The translations under genes and the position numbers were made by a program. This document shows, one piece after another, positions 24,618-32,897 of a stretch of DNA of 64,000 nt. Below the pieces are notes generated by a model. It saw only the letters and a program-made list of their open reading frames with translations, was not told the DNA's origin and did not search any database. Where the stretch lies: contig DAOSOK010000001.1 of NCBI GenBank assembly GCA_035373905.1, positions 62,001-126,000 of the forward strand, in the 5' to 3' direction. Position 1 is the stretch's first letter. Each line of letters starts with the position of its first letter. Source of the stretch: Candidatus Ozemobacteraceae bacterium (GTDB taxonomy: Bacteria > Muiribacteriota > Ozemobacteria > Ozemobacterales > Ozemobacteraceae).

Positions 24618-26618
24618 ATGAGCAGTGAAAAGCCGGTCATCGCGATCTCGCTCCTCCGGGAGATCGCCCAGGCCATTTCCCATCTCAGCCCTGACCGCGC
24701 GATGCGGTTCCTCGTCGACAGCGCGGTCGCGGTCACCGAGTCCCGCGGCGGCGTCCTCCTGACTCCGCACGAGAAACTGCGCGAGATGGTGCCGATGATC
24801 GAGAGCCTTCAGCACGAACAGGACCGGCCCGCCTGGTCCGCCGTGTTTCTCGGCGCCTGCTACAAGACGTTCCTCAACGGGATCATGGAACGCTACTCCC
24901 GCGAGCGCCCCCTGCCGGTCGATCTCTCACCGAGTCCGAACGCCGGGTCGGCGCTCATCATGCCCGTCAAACTCGCGGGCAAGCCGGTCGCCCTCCTGTT
25001 CATCTTCCGGCACCCCGAGGACGGGGAGTTCACGCCCGAGCACCAGAGTTTTCTCGAGATCCTGACGCCGTTTTTGGGCTCGCTTCTCGAAAATTTCCGG
25101 CTGCATACCGAGATGATTCACAAAAACTCGCGTCTCTCGGCCCTTTACGACATCTCCCAGCGGACCGAGTCGATGATCGATCTGCGCGACGTCTACGACG
25201 CCCTGGGAAAGGTCATCAAGAGTTTCATCGACTTCGACGCCTACCTGCTGTACCTGCTGAGCCCCGACGGCACGATGCTCGAGGCCCGCTCGACCGCTCC
25301 GAACGCCCCGTACCCCATCCGGATCGCGGTGGGCGAGGGCCAGATCGGAAAGGCGGCCCGGGAACAAAAACCGTATCTCACATATACTGAAGAATATAAA
25401 TCTGTTCTTATTCTTCCCGTCGTCGTCTCGGGAAAACTGATGGGCGTCGTCACGGTCGCGAGCCGAAAATCCTACGCCTATCGCGACGAAGACATCATCG
25501 GCCTGCGGATCATTACGACACAGATCGCCTCGATCGATCACCTGTTCCGCGATCTCCTCAGGCTGCGCGGCTTCACGCAGCACATCCTCGAGTCCATGAC
25601 GTCGGGCGTCCTCATTTTCGACAACAACGGCGTCGTCACCTTCGCGAACCACGAGATGACGCGCATTCTCGACCGGCCCGTTCCCGAGAACTGGACGGCG
25701 GCGAAGGGCGGGGACGTCATGCCCCCGCCGCTGCTCGCGCTGATCGCCGAGGTGCTCGAAAACAAGATCACCCTCGAAAACAGCAAGGTCCGCCTGGAGC
25801 ACGTCTCTCCGCCGTGCATCCTCGAAGTGCATGCGTTCCCCTTCCGCGACGAACAGGGCATTCTCGGGACGGCGTTCTTCTGCAAGGACGTCACGCAGGT
25901 TTCGCGTCTCGAGGAACAGTTGAAGCGTGCCGACAGGCTTTCCGCCCTCGGCGTGCTGGCCGCGGGCGTCGCGCACGAGATCCGCAACCCCCTCACGGGC
26001 ATGAAAATGATCGTCCAGCTGCTCGCGGCAGACCTGGGCACGGAAGACCCGAAGCGCGAACCCCTTTCCATCATCCAGAACGAGATCGACCGGCTCGAGC
26101 GCATTATCGCCAATCTTCTCGATTTCGCACGGCCCAGCAAGCCCAAGGAGATCCCGATCGACCTTCGCGATATCCTCAACGCTTGTCTCCTGTTGATTCA
26201 CAACCAGATCAACAAGGCCGGCCTCACCCTCGAAACGCATTTTCCGAAAGATCTTCCGACCGTCATCGGCGATCCCGACCAGCTCAAACAGGTGTTTCTC
26301 AACATCCTGACCAACGCGGTTCACGCGACGAAGCCGGAAGGAAAACTCGACGTGCTCATCGAACCCCGGCCGGAAGGGCTGGTGGCGGCGGTTCGCGACA
26401 CCGGCTGCGGCATCCCCGCAGGGAAACTTCGGACGATTTTCGACCCCTTCATGACGACGAAGGAGGACGGAACCGGTCTTGGCCTTTCCGTCGCCCTGCG
26501 CATCGTCGAAGAGCACGGCGGCCGCATCGACGTCGACAGCGTCGAAGGGCAGGGAACGACGTTCTCCGTCTGCCTGCCCCTGCCGCCCCAGGCGAACGGA
26601 GCGTCGACGAATGCATGA
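24618..26618 (+). CDS. Soluble sensor histidine kinase with GAF, PAS, HisKA and HATPase domains (NtrB-like)
   Basis: This kinase is 666 aa from the ATG at 24618; a TTG at 24570 would add 16 residues. It has no transmembrane segment, so it senses a cytoplasmic signal. Domains in order: GAF-like (about 15-175), GAF (about 190-330), PAS (about 335-440, MTSGVLIFDNNGVVTFANHE), HisKA with phospho-acceptor His in LAAGVAHEIRNPLTGMKMI, and HATPase_c with N-box LNILTNAVHAT, G1 DTGCGIPAG and G2 GTGLGLSVAL. No response regulator is adjacent. It is the first gene of an operon with coaE, an SseB-like gene, an SpoIIE-type phosphatase and moaB/mogA; the coaE start lies inside its 3' end (8 bp). Confidence 0.93.
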   Translation: MSSEKPVIAISLLREIAQAISHLSPDRAMRFLVDSAVAVTESRGGVLLTPHEKLREMVPMIESLQHEQDRPAWSAVFLGACYKTFLNGIMERYSRERPLPVDLSPSPNAGSALIMPVKLAGKPVALLFIFRHPEDGEFTPEHQSFLEILTPFLGSLLENFRLHTEMIHKNSRLSALYDISQRTESMIDLRDVYDALGKVIKSFIDFDAYLLYLLSPDGTMLEARSTAPNAPYPIRIAVGEGQIGKAAREQKPYLTYTEEYKSVLILPVVVSGKLMGVVTVASRKSYAYRDEDIIGLRIITTQIASIDHLFRDLLRLRGFTQHILESMTSGVLIFDNNGVVTFANHEMTRILDRPVPENWTAAKGGDVMPPPLLALIAEVLENKITLENSKVRLEHVSPPCILEVHAFPFRDEQGILGTAFFCKDVTQVSRLEEQLKRADRLSALGVLAAGVAHEIRNPLTGMKMIVQLLAADLGTEDPKREPLSIIQNEIDRLERIIANLLDFARPSKPKEIPIDLRDILNACLLLIHNQINKAGLTLETHFPKDLPTVIGDPDQLKQVFLNILTNAVHATKPEGKLDVLIEPRPEGLVAAVRDTGCGIPAGKLRTIFDPFMTTKEDGTGLGLSVALRIVEEHGGRIDVDSVEGQGTTFSVCLPLPPQANGASTNA

Positions 26619-27243
26619 TCCGCGGTTTCCCGTCTGGGGCATCACCGGCCCGATCGGAGCCGGCAAGACGACGCTGGCGGAGATCCTCGCCCGGTCGGGC
26701 GCGATGAATCTCGAAGTCGATCGGATCGGGCACGCGCTTCTCGGACGCAAAGAGGTGCAGGAACGTCTCATCCGGGCGTTCGGCGACACGATCGTGACCG
26801 ATGCCGGAATCGATCGGCGGCGGCTGGGCGAGCTGGCGTTCGCATCATCCGAAGCGACGGCCCGATTGAACCGAATCATGCACCCGGCCATGATCGATGA
26901 CGTGGAGCGGATTCTCCGCGACGAGCGCGAACGGGGAACGCCGCTCGTTCTGTTGAACGCCGCTCTCCTGTACACCATGGGACTCGATCGGCTCTGCAGA
27001 GTCGTCCTCTACGTTCGCGCGGCCGACGCCATCCGCCTCGACCGGATCGTGTCGACCCGCGGACTGCCCGTCGAGTCGGCCCGGGCACGCCTCCTTGCGC
27101 AGGACCGCGAGCCTGTGGATGACGGGCGCGTGATTTTCTGCGACAATGAAACGTCCGTCAGCGATCTCGAATGCTGGGTGAAAGCCCGTCTGGGGCCGTT
27201 GCTTCCCGAGAAAATGAAGAGTTCCATGGAGAAGACCGTATGA
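26611..27243 (+). CDS. coaE: Dephospho-CoA kinase
   Basis: This enzyme does the last step of coenzyme A synthesis, phosphorylating dephospho-CoA at the 3'-OH. It is 210 aa, normal for the family. The P-loop is GPIGAGKTTLAEIL at about 12-25; then come NLEVDRIGHALL (CoA-binding Asp), LNRIMHPAM, VLLNAALLYTMGL and the lid stretch RLDRIVSTRGL. The ATG at 26611 overlaps the kinase stop by 8 bp; a longer reading upstream is Ser/Arg-rich out-of-frame sequence. Its stop overlaps the next gene by 4 bp. Confidence 0.94.
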   Translation: MHDPRFPVWGITGPIGAGKTTLAEILARSGAMNLEVDRIGHALLGRKEVQERLIRAFGDTIVTDAGIDRRRLGELAFASSEATARLNRIMHPAMIDDVERILRDERERGTPLVLLNAALLYTMGLDRLCRVVLYVRAADAIRLDRIVSTRGLPVESARARLLAQDREPVDDGRVIFCDNETSVSDLECWVKARLGPLLPEKMKSSMEKTV

Positions 27244-27965
27244 AAGCCGAACATCGTCATGATGACCTCGTGAAGGCGCTGGATGCAATTTCTGGCGTGA
27301 CGGCGGTTCCTCACTGCCTCCTGCCGATGCTCGCGGCGCAGACCCTGTTCGTGCCGGCCGGTTGCTCCGACCCGGAGGGGGGAGCGCTCTGGATCTATAC
27401 CGCTCCCGGCCTGAACTCGTTGAAGGAGCCTGCCGGCGAATACGCGGATATGACGATGGCTGAAATTCTCGCCCGAATGGATCGGGAGGGAAAGGGGAGC
27501 CTGGTCGTCGACCCGGGCCTCCCGCATCAGCTCCCGATCCGGGGAGAAGACCTCGAGGTTCTCCGCACGCAGGTTGAGACTTCGGGACGGCGGGGTGGCG
27601 GCTCCGAGTCCGTGGAGTGTGCGACCGGCAGCGAGTTGGCGCTGGCTGCCCCCGAACCTCTTCCGCCCGCCTCCTTCCTCGATGCGCTGAAGACGGCGTT
27701 GCGCTCGGGGGGCAGGTTCAAACGTGCCTGGCTATTCGAGGCGCTTTTTCCGGGCCAGAAAAATGGGGAACTCTGCATCGGCGTCGAGCCGCTTCCAGAG
27801 ACCGATCTCGCCGCTCTCGAGCGCTGTCTCGGCGATGCCGCCCAGAAACATGCCGGCCAGGTGGCGGATCGCGGAAGTCTCGCGTTTTTGCCCCTCCAGG
27901 ATGCCGAATTGATCGACATCGTGGCGAGTATCGGCCTGCTTCTCGACGAGGGAGACCGCCGATGA
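27240..27965 (+). CDS. SseB-like protein
   Basis: This protein of 241 aa starts at an ATG that overlaps the coaE stop (ATGA). Residues ~25-115 look like the SseB N-terminal domain (QTLFVPAGCSDPEGGALWIYTAPGL is spread across that region). After a short variable linker, the C-terminal ~95 residues (KTALRSGGRFKRAWLFEALF onward) resemble the SseB C-terminal domain, with a closing LPLQDAELIDIVASIG. SseB-type proteins are found near type III/VII secretion and stress genes, with no agreed biochemical role. Here it is sandwiched in a signalling operon, with a 4-bp overlap to the phosphatase gene. The family call is moderate. Confidence 0.6.
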   Translation: MKAEHRHDDLVKALDAISGVTAVPHCLLPMLAAQTLFVPAGCSDPEGGALWIYTAPGLNSLKEPAGEYADMTMAEILARMDREGKGSLVVDPGLPHQLPIRGEDLEVLRTQVETSGRRGGGSESVECATGSELALAAPEPLPPASFLDALKTALRSGGRFKRAWLFEALFPGQKNGELCIGVEPLPETDLAALERCLGDAAQKHAGQVADRGSLAFLPLQDAELIDIVASIGLLLDEGDRR

Positions 27966-29194
27966 GCGTTCCGCAGAGCCGGCAGGAAAACGCCACGCGC
28001 ACGGCCGTCATCTGTATCGCGCAGTATCATATTGCATCCACCCTGTCGGACCAGGTGATGGCGGCCGGATATGCCGTACAGCTCGAGAATCCGGGGGAGG
28101 GGCTGTACGAGAGAATCGTCAGACACAGTCCCGGCCTGGTCGTCTTCGACGGCGAGGCCGACCTGGAGGCGTCGCTCAGGATCGCGCGCCGGCTCGAGCA
28201 ACTCTGGGTTCATCGCATCGTTGCGATCGGCCAGGAGACGATGGACAGGCTGCCGGCCACCTGGCTCAACGATTTCGACGATATTCTTCCCATGCCCATA
28301 CGGCCTGCGGAACTCCAGGCGCGCCTGGCCGTCGCTGACCGGCTGTACAAGCTCGAAAATAAACTTCGCCGGAGCAACAGCCGCGTCGAGGAGGCGGACA
28401 GGATCATCGCGCGGGGCAACCGCCAGATGCTGCAGGACCAGTACGCCGTGGCGAAAATCCAGACTGCGCTGCTCCCCAGTTCGCTGCCGGCGATCTCGGA
28501 GGCGGAATTCGCCTGGACGTACAAGCCCCGCGCGGAAGTGGCAGGCGACGGCCTCAACGTGTTCCGTCTCGACGAGGCGCACGTTGGCTTCTACGTGCTC
28601 GACGTTTCGGGAAGCGGCACGCCGGCCGCCTTGCTGTCGGTGCTTCTGAGCCGCCAGATTTCACCGTTTCCCGTCCAATCGACGCTCCTGAAAAGTCTCG
28701 TGAAGGAAGCGCCGGGATACAGGCTGAATCCCCCGTCGGAAGTCCTGAGCGAGTTGAACCGGACGTTCCCGTTCGATTCCGAACGCATTCAATTCTTCAC
28801 GATGTTTTATGGAATCCTCAATGTCAAGACGGGCAACCTCCGATACGCCGTCGCCGGACACCCTCTGCCGGTGCTGACGCATGCCGGCATGCCTCCCCGA
28901 TACCTCATCGGCGGCGGGTATCCCATCGGCTTCGTCGATGATGCCGTCTACGAAGAGCACCAGATCGACCTGTGCCATGGCGACCGGCTTTTCGTCTTCA
29001 CCGACGGCCTCAGCGAGGCCCGCGACGAGAGCGGCCGCCAGTTCGGCCCCTTCGCCATGCTCCAGACCCTTGGCGGCATCGACTCGTGCGATCTGAAGGA
29101 CAGCGTGCTGAAGCTCATGTCCGCGGCGGAAGCCTGGTGCGGGAAGGCCGGTTTCCATGACGACGTATCCCTGCTGGCCGTCGGCCTGCGGTGA
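27962..29194 (+). CDS. Response-regulator-like protein with SpoIIE/RsbU-type phosphatase domain
   Basis: This protein of 410 aa is coupled to the previous gene by ATGA. Residues ~12-125 have the length and pattern of a receiver domain, with an Asp in LVVFDGEADL. The N-terminal acidic pair is missing and the usual C-terminal Lys-Pro is replaced by MPIRP, so it may be a pseudo-receiver. A coiled linker (about 128-160) leads to a PPM/SpoIIE phosphatase domain: AGDGLNVF, LDVSGSGTPAALLS, AVAGHPLPVL, FTDGLSEARDE and FHDDVSLLAV, with the metal-binding Asp residues kept. Such enzymes dephosphorylate anti-anti-sigma factors in partner switching. No STAS or RsbW-type gene is in the window. Confidence 0.9.
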   Translation: MSVPQSRQENATRTAVICIAQYHIASTLSDQVMAAGYAVQLENPGEGLYERIVRHSPGLVVFDGEADLEASLRIARRLEQLWVHRIVAIGQETMDRLPATWLNDFDDILPMPIRPAELQARLAVADRLYKLENKLRRSNSRVEEADRIIARGNRQMLQDQYAVAKIQTALLPSSLPAISEAEFAWTYKPRAEVAGDGLNVFRLDEAHVGFYVLDVSGSGTPAALLSVLLSRQISPFPVQSTLLKSLVKEAPGYRLNPPSEVLSELNRTFPFDSERIQFFTMFYGILNVKTGNLRYAVAGHPLPVLTHAGMPPRYLIGGGYPIGFVDDAVYEEHQIDLCHGDRLFVFTDGLSEARDESGRQFGPFAMLQTLGGIDSCDLKDSVLKLMSAAEAWCGKAGFHDDVSLLAVGLR

Positions 29195-29212
29195 ACCCGG
29201 GAACGAACATCG

Positions 29213-29713
29213 ATGTCGCATCATGACCACGAGGCGGAAGCGCCGAAATCCCTTTCTCTGGGCGTTCTGACGCTGTCGGACACGAGAGGGGTGGCGGAAG
29301 ACCGGTCCGGAGCGTTGCTGAAGGACCTATTGTCGGGCGCCGGCCATCACATCGATGCGTACGCGGTCATCCGCGAAGATCCCGGGCTTATCGAGGCGAC
29401 GCTGATCGAGTGGCTCTCAAAGCCTCTCGACGCGATCGTCACGAACGGCGGGACCGGCCTCACCTCGCGCGACGGGACGATCGAGGTCGCCCGCCGCCTG
29501 ATGCAGAAGGAACTCGAAGGATTCGGCGAACTCTTCCGTTTTCTTTCCTTCCAGCAGATCGGCCCCGCAGGAATGCTCAGCCGCTCGACCGCCGGACTGG
29601 CTTCGGGGAAGATCCTCGTCTGCCTTCCCGGCTCGACCAAGGCCGTCAGGCTGGCGGCGGTCAGGCTTCTCATCCCGGAGCTGCCCCACATGGTCAGAGA
29701 AGCTCGGCGTTGA
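29213..29713 (+). CDS. moaB: Molybdenum cofactor biosynthesis protein (MoaB/MogA family)
   Basis: This molybdopterin adenylyltransferase-type protein is 166 aa. It has LGVLTLSDTRGVAEDRSG near residue 17, the family core TNGGTGLTSRDGTIEVAR, GELFRFLSFQQIGPAGMLSRSTAG and LPGSTKAVRLA. It activates molybdopterin for metal insertion in MogA-type enzymes. No other Mo-cofactor gene is nearby; it closes the histidine-kinase operon, 18 bp after the phosphatase gene. MoaB and MogA cannot be told apart reliably here. Confidence 0.92.
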   Translation: MSHHDHEAEAPKSLSLGVLTLSDTRGVAEDRSGALLKDLLSGAGHHIDAYAVIREDPGLIEATLIEWLSKPLDAIVTNGGTGLTSRDGTIEVARRLMQKELEGFGELFRFLSFQQIGPAGMLSRSTAGLASGKILVCLPGSTKAVRLAAVRLLIPELPHMVREARR

Positions 29714-29741
29714 AAATAATACATCAATTACAATAAAACAA

Positions 29742-29763
29742 GCCGGCGCCTCAGGGCGCCGGC
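29742..29763 (-). terminator. Rho-independent terminator of the CRP-MinD fusion gene
   Basis: Arms GCCGGCGCC (29742-29750) and GGCGCCGGC (29755-29763) form a 9-bp GC-only stem with a 4-nt loop. On the minus strand it is followed by TTGTTTTATTG. It sits between two converging operons and probably ends the minus-strand one, 21 bp after its stop. Confidence 0.8.
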
Positions 29764-29783
29764 CTGTTCCGTGAAGACGGGGA

Positions 29784-31010
29784 TCAGGAACCGAACAGTC
29801 CCTTCAGTTTCCCAAGGAGGCCGCCGGACCCCGCGTCCGTCAATTTCTTGCCGGAGATCGCTTCCATCAGCTTCAGCAGGTCGGTCCGGTACACCGAGGC
29901 GTCGTCGGATTCGTAGATCGTCTTGCGGTTGTCGATCAGACGACTGACCGCACCGCCGTCGTCGTGAATGGTGAAATCGACCTTGTGCTTGAGGACGTTT
30001 CCGACTTCGGTTGTCGGGATGGCGCCGGCGCTGCCCTCGCGGTTGACGATGAGCTTGATCTTGTCCGGCGGATACTTCAGGTTGTCCATGACCTTCAGGC
30101 AAATGTGCATGTTCTTGATGTGATTGGCGTTCGGAAGCATCACCATGAAAATATAATCTGAAATATCCATGGCGTTGATCGTCAGGTCCTGGAAGAAGGA
30201 GTGGAGATCCAGGATGATCCAGTCGAAATGTTTGCGCACGAGATCAAGAAGGGATCGCAGGTGGCTCGAGTTGATCATTTCCGACTGCTCGGGCTTGACC
30301 GGAGCCGCCAAGACCGAGAAGCCCACGGGATGCTGCACGAAATAGTCCTTCAGCACGTCGATGTTGTCGGTCGGGTTGTCGACGAGGTCTGCGATGGTGC
30401 GTTTCTGGTTGAGCCCGAGCATGAAGGCCATGTCGCCGAACTGGAGTTCGAGATCGACGACGAGGACTTTCTCGCCGGCGACCTTCGTGAGGCCCGACGC
30501 CAGGTTCGCCGCCAGCACGCTCTTTCCGGCTCCGCTCTTCGGGCTGAACAGGGAGATGATCTTGGCGTGCTTCTCCTCGACGGGTTTTTCCCCGGCGGTG
30601 CTGCGAAGACGACGCGACAGCGCCGTCATAATGCGCAGGGAGATGAACGAGTTCAGCCGCAGCAGCATGTCGAAGTCGGTCTTCGAGATGACGAGAAGCG
30701 TGCAGATGTCGCTGGTGCGGATGGTGGCCGAGCGGGGGGCGCCTTCGATCAGGGCCATTTCCCCAAAGAAATTGTTCTTGTCGCTGGCCTTGATCGTGTT
30801 GACGACCTTGTCTTCGCCGTTTTCCTTCTTCAGGATCTCGACGACGCCCTCCTTGATCAGGTAGAACGCGTCTCCGATGTCACCTTCCTTGAAAAGCACC
30901 GTTCCCTTCGGAAACGAGCGTTCCTTCACGACCTCGGAAATCTTCTTGAGATCCGATTCTTCCAGTCCTTCGAATAGAGCTATCGAGTTCAGCAGACTGA
31001 TATGACTCAC
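29784..31010 (-). CDS. Cyclic-nucleotide-binding domain fused to a MinD/ParA (CpaE-like) ATPase
   Basis: This fusion protein is 408 aa and starts at a GTG. Residues ~8-125 form a CRP-type cyclic-nucleotide-binding domain with a phosphate-binding cassette FFGEMALIEGAPRSATIRT (80-98), which keeps the Gly-Glu and Arg-Ser-Ala typical of cAMP/cGMP binders. Residues ~150-390 form a deviant Walker ATPase: SPKSGAGKS (156-164), VLVVDLELQFGD, and WIILDLHSFFQDL. This second part is most like CpaE/TadZ or FlhG-type MinD proteins, which place pili or flagella at the pole. No pilus genes are nearby. The fusion suggests nucleotide-controlled positioning; that is inference. It lies 56 bp after gerW and may be co-transcribed. 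Confidence 0.88.
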   Translation of the reverse strand: MSHISLLNSIALFEGLEESDLKKISEVVKERSFPKGTVLFKEGDIGDAFYLIKEGVVEILKKENGEDKVVNTIKASDKNNFFGEMALIEGAPRSATIRTSDICTLLVISKTDFDMLLRLNSFISLRIMTALSRRLRSTAGEKPVEEKHAKIISLFSPKSGAGKSVLAANLASGLTKVAGEKVLVVDLELQFGDMAFMLGLNQKRTIADLVDNPTDNIDVLKDYFVQHPVGFSVLAAPVKPEQSEMINSSHLRSLLDLVRKHFDWIILDLHSFFQDLTINAMDISDYIFMVMLPNANHIKNMHICLKVMDNLKYPPDKIKLIVNREGSAGAIPTTEVGNVLKHKVDFTIHDDGGAVSRLIDNRKTIYESDDASVYRTDLLKLMEAISGKKLTDAGSGGLLGKLKGLFGS

Positions 31011-31066
31011 TTCCTCTCGTGGAAATTATCGCTGCCCGGAGCTTCAGCCGGCGAGCGAAGGTTTCT

Positions 31067-31498
31067 TCATGGTGTCTTCGGCGTTTCGGCCGCCGGCTTC
31101 GATGCCGCGTCCGCCGCCGGTTTTTCCTGCGTCTTCGGGGCTGTGCCGGCGGTATCGCCGATGCCCATCAGGCGGTTGTAGATTTTCTCGGCGGTTTCGA
31201 CGTTGAGCAGCTTTTCCCAGACGGTGTCCTTGCCCTTGAGGGAAATGAGTTTCACCTCGGTGGGATTCACCGCGATGAAGGCCATCGGCTCGATGGTCGC
31301 GCCGCCGCCCGAGCCGCCGCCGAACGCGTTCGACTCTTTCTTGCCCTCGCCGCCGCCCGCGCCGAACCCGAAGGAGACCTTGGTGACGGGAATGACCGTC
31401 CAGTTCTGCACCGTGATCGGCTCGCCGACGACCGTCTTCGAGTTGATCGCGACCTGCAGCTCCGACAGCACCGTCTTGATGAGTGAATCGATACTCAT
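31067..31498 (-). CDS. gerW: GerW (YtfJ) family sporulation-type protein
   Basis: This protein of 143 aa starts at the ATG at 31498, with GGAGGT upstream. It has the family core: SIDSLIKTVLSELQ, VVGEPITVQNWTVIPVTKVSFG, a Gly-rich loop (FGFGAGGGEG and AFGGGSGGGATIEP) and PMAFIAVNPTEVKLI. In Bacillus YtfJ/GerW is needed for normal germination, and homologues occur in many non-spore-formers with unknown role. A Pro/Ala/Lys-rich tail follows the domain. The next upstream gene on this strand encodes a DUF2953-like protein, the YtfI-YtfJ pair known from Firmicutes. Confidence 0.9.
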   Translation of the reverse strand: MSIDSLIKTVLSELQVAINSKTVVGEPITVQNWTVIPVTKVSFGFGAGGGEGKKESNAFGGGSGGGATIEPMAFIAVNPTEVKLISLKGKDTVWEKLLNVETAEKIYNRLMGIGDTAGTAPKTQEKPAADAASKPAAETPKTP

Positions 31499-31526
31499 GG
31501 ATCTACCTCCGAGAATGGGTGAGCAC

Positions 31527-31535
31527 ATCTTACCA
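31527..31535 (-). promoter_or_regulatory. Extended -10 promoter of gerW
   Basis: On the minus strand TGGTAAGAT (TGn plus TAAGAT) lies 28 nt before the gerW ATG. A weak -35 (TTTCAC) sits 18 nt further upstream. It implies that gerW, possibly with the fusion gene, is transcribed apart from the large kdsC operon. Confidence 0.45.
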
Positions 31536-31637
31536 GAGTTGCCCCGTTTTGTGAAACAAGATCGTGAAAACCTCAATTCCGGATTCTATCTGCGACATCT
31601 GCTGCATCCCATTCCTCTTGGGATTGGTTCTCCTGTA

Positions 31638-32897
31638 TCACGCTTTCGTCTTTGAGCGGGCTTTGTGCCAGTGCCAGAGGTCGCGGAGGGCTTTCCAGAA
31701 ATCGAGGGTCGTCAGCAGGACGAGCCAGGCCCAGAGGATGCGCCAGGGCTGGATGAGGATGCCGCCGTCGACGAGAACGTGCAGGGTTGGTCCCGTGAAG
31801 ACGGGGATCGGTTCGAAACGGACGGAGAACGGGACCAGAAGGCCCGCGAAGGGGGCCGCGAGGCCCTGGGTCATTCCCGTGAGATGGGCTTCGGTGAGGC
31901 CGTAGCGGACGCGGCAGACGGAGGGGCGCAGGTGAACGCCGTTCCAGTGATCGGCCGCCAGTCGCTTCAGCAACGGGGAAGCGCGTCGCCAGCCTTTCAT
32001 GCCGAGCTTCAGCCAGGTTTTTGCCGTGCGCCAGCCCTCGGCCGCGCGGCGCCGCAGTCGCCGCAGGTCGGTGCGGATTCTGTCGCCAAAGGGCTTTTCG
32101 CGTGAGGGAGATTCTTCTTCCTGCGTCGTATGCGGAGATGCAGGCTCGAAACGAGGGGAGGCGGCTGAGGTCTCGGAAGAAGGGGATACGGACTCTTCCT
32201 CGCTGAAGGGGGACACCGGCGCGGATGGCGCCTTTTCCGGAGGTTCCTGGTGTGGGCGTGGAGCTGCCGTTGTCGCCGGTTTCTCAGCGGCGGCCGGAGA
32301 AACGGAGAGGACCGGCTCGGCGGCCTTCTCTTCGACGCTCTGCGGCATGTCGTCCTTCGGTGACGCGGTACTGTCTGCTGATTTCATGGGTGGGGGCTGA
32401 GGAGGAGCCGCAGGGCGGACAGGAGGGGCCGATGGAGCTTCGGCCTTCTCGGCTGGAACCGGTGCGGCGGTCGAGAAGGTTGGGGTCGGGGCAGGGGAGG
32501 GTGGTGGCGGGGCAGCAGGGGACGAGGGCGATTTGCGCTCGGGGCGGGGCGGCCTGCCGCCGGCGATCCGCCAGGACCAGCGCCAGAAGCCGATGCGGAC
32601 GTTCCGGGCACGCCTGTCGAGGCCGGCGTCGAGCCAGAGAAGGCCGAACAGGTGGGTGAACCTGACGTGACCCCGCTGGCCGGCGGGCGTTCCCCGGAGA
32701 CGGAGCATGAAGGTGAGAGGGTGGAGGAGGAAAAAAGCCGAAACCACCAGGGTCGCCGCAAGTGCAATCTTGAACAGCAGCCACCCGATGCCGAACGCGG
32801 CCCCGGCGAAAGCAATAAACTGTTCAATGTATATCAGATAACATATAATGGCGGCGCATATCGCAGCGACCGGCAGCGCGATGTCTCTGGCCGTCAT
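31638..32897 (-). CDS. DUF2953-like membrane protein with long Pro/Ala/Ser-rich insert
   Basis: This protein of 419 aa starts at the ATG at 32897, which shares one base with the stop of the lipid-kinase gene (TGATG). It has two N-terminal transmembrane helices (about 8-55). A domain piece (HVRFTHLFGLLWLDAGLDRR), a Pro/Ala/Ser-rich region of ~180 residues and a C-terminal block (LRPSVCRVRYGLTEAHLTGM, then AGLLVPFSVRFEPIP and a final hydrophobic helix) follow. The split core and its linkage to gerW match DUF2953 (YtfI) proteins. The family call is mine from layout and neighbourhood, not from a search. Function unknown; it ends the kdsC-led operon. Confidence 0.6.
   Translation of the reverse strand: MTARDIALPVAAICAAIICYLIYIEQFIAFAGAAFGIGWLLFKIALAATLVVSAFFLLHPLTFMLRLRGTPAGQRGHVRFTHLFGLLWLDAGLDRRARNVRIGFWRWSWRIAGGRPPRPERKSPSSPAAPPPPSPAPTPTFSTAAPVPAEKAEAPSAPPVRPAAPPQPPPMKSADSTASPKDDMPQSVEEKAAEPVLSVSPAAAEKPATTAAPRPHQEPPEKAPSAPVSPFSEEESVSPSSETSAASPRFEPASPHTTQEEESPSREKPFGDRIRTDLRRLRRRAAEGWRTAKTWLKLGMKGWRRASPLLKRLAADHWNGVHLRPSVCRVRYGLTEAHLTGMTQGLAAPFAGLLVPFSVRFEPIPVFTGPTLHVLVDGGILIQPWRILWAWLVLLTTLDFWKALRDLWHWHKARSKTKA

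Noticed and set aside
24927..26978. Minus-strand ORF of 683 codons
   Set aside because: Antisense of the histidine kinase and coaE, whose motifs are all on the plus strand.
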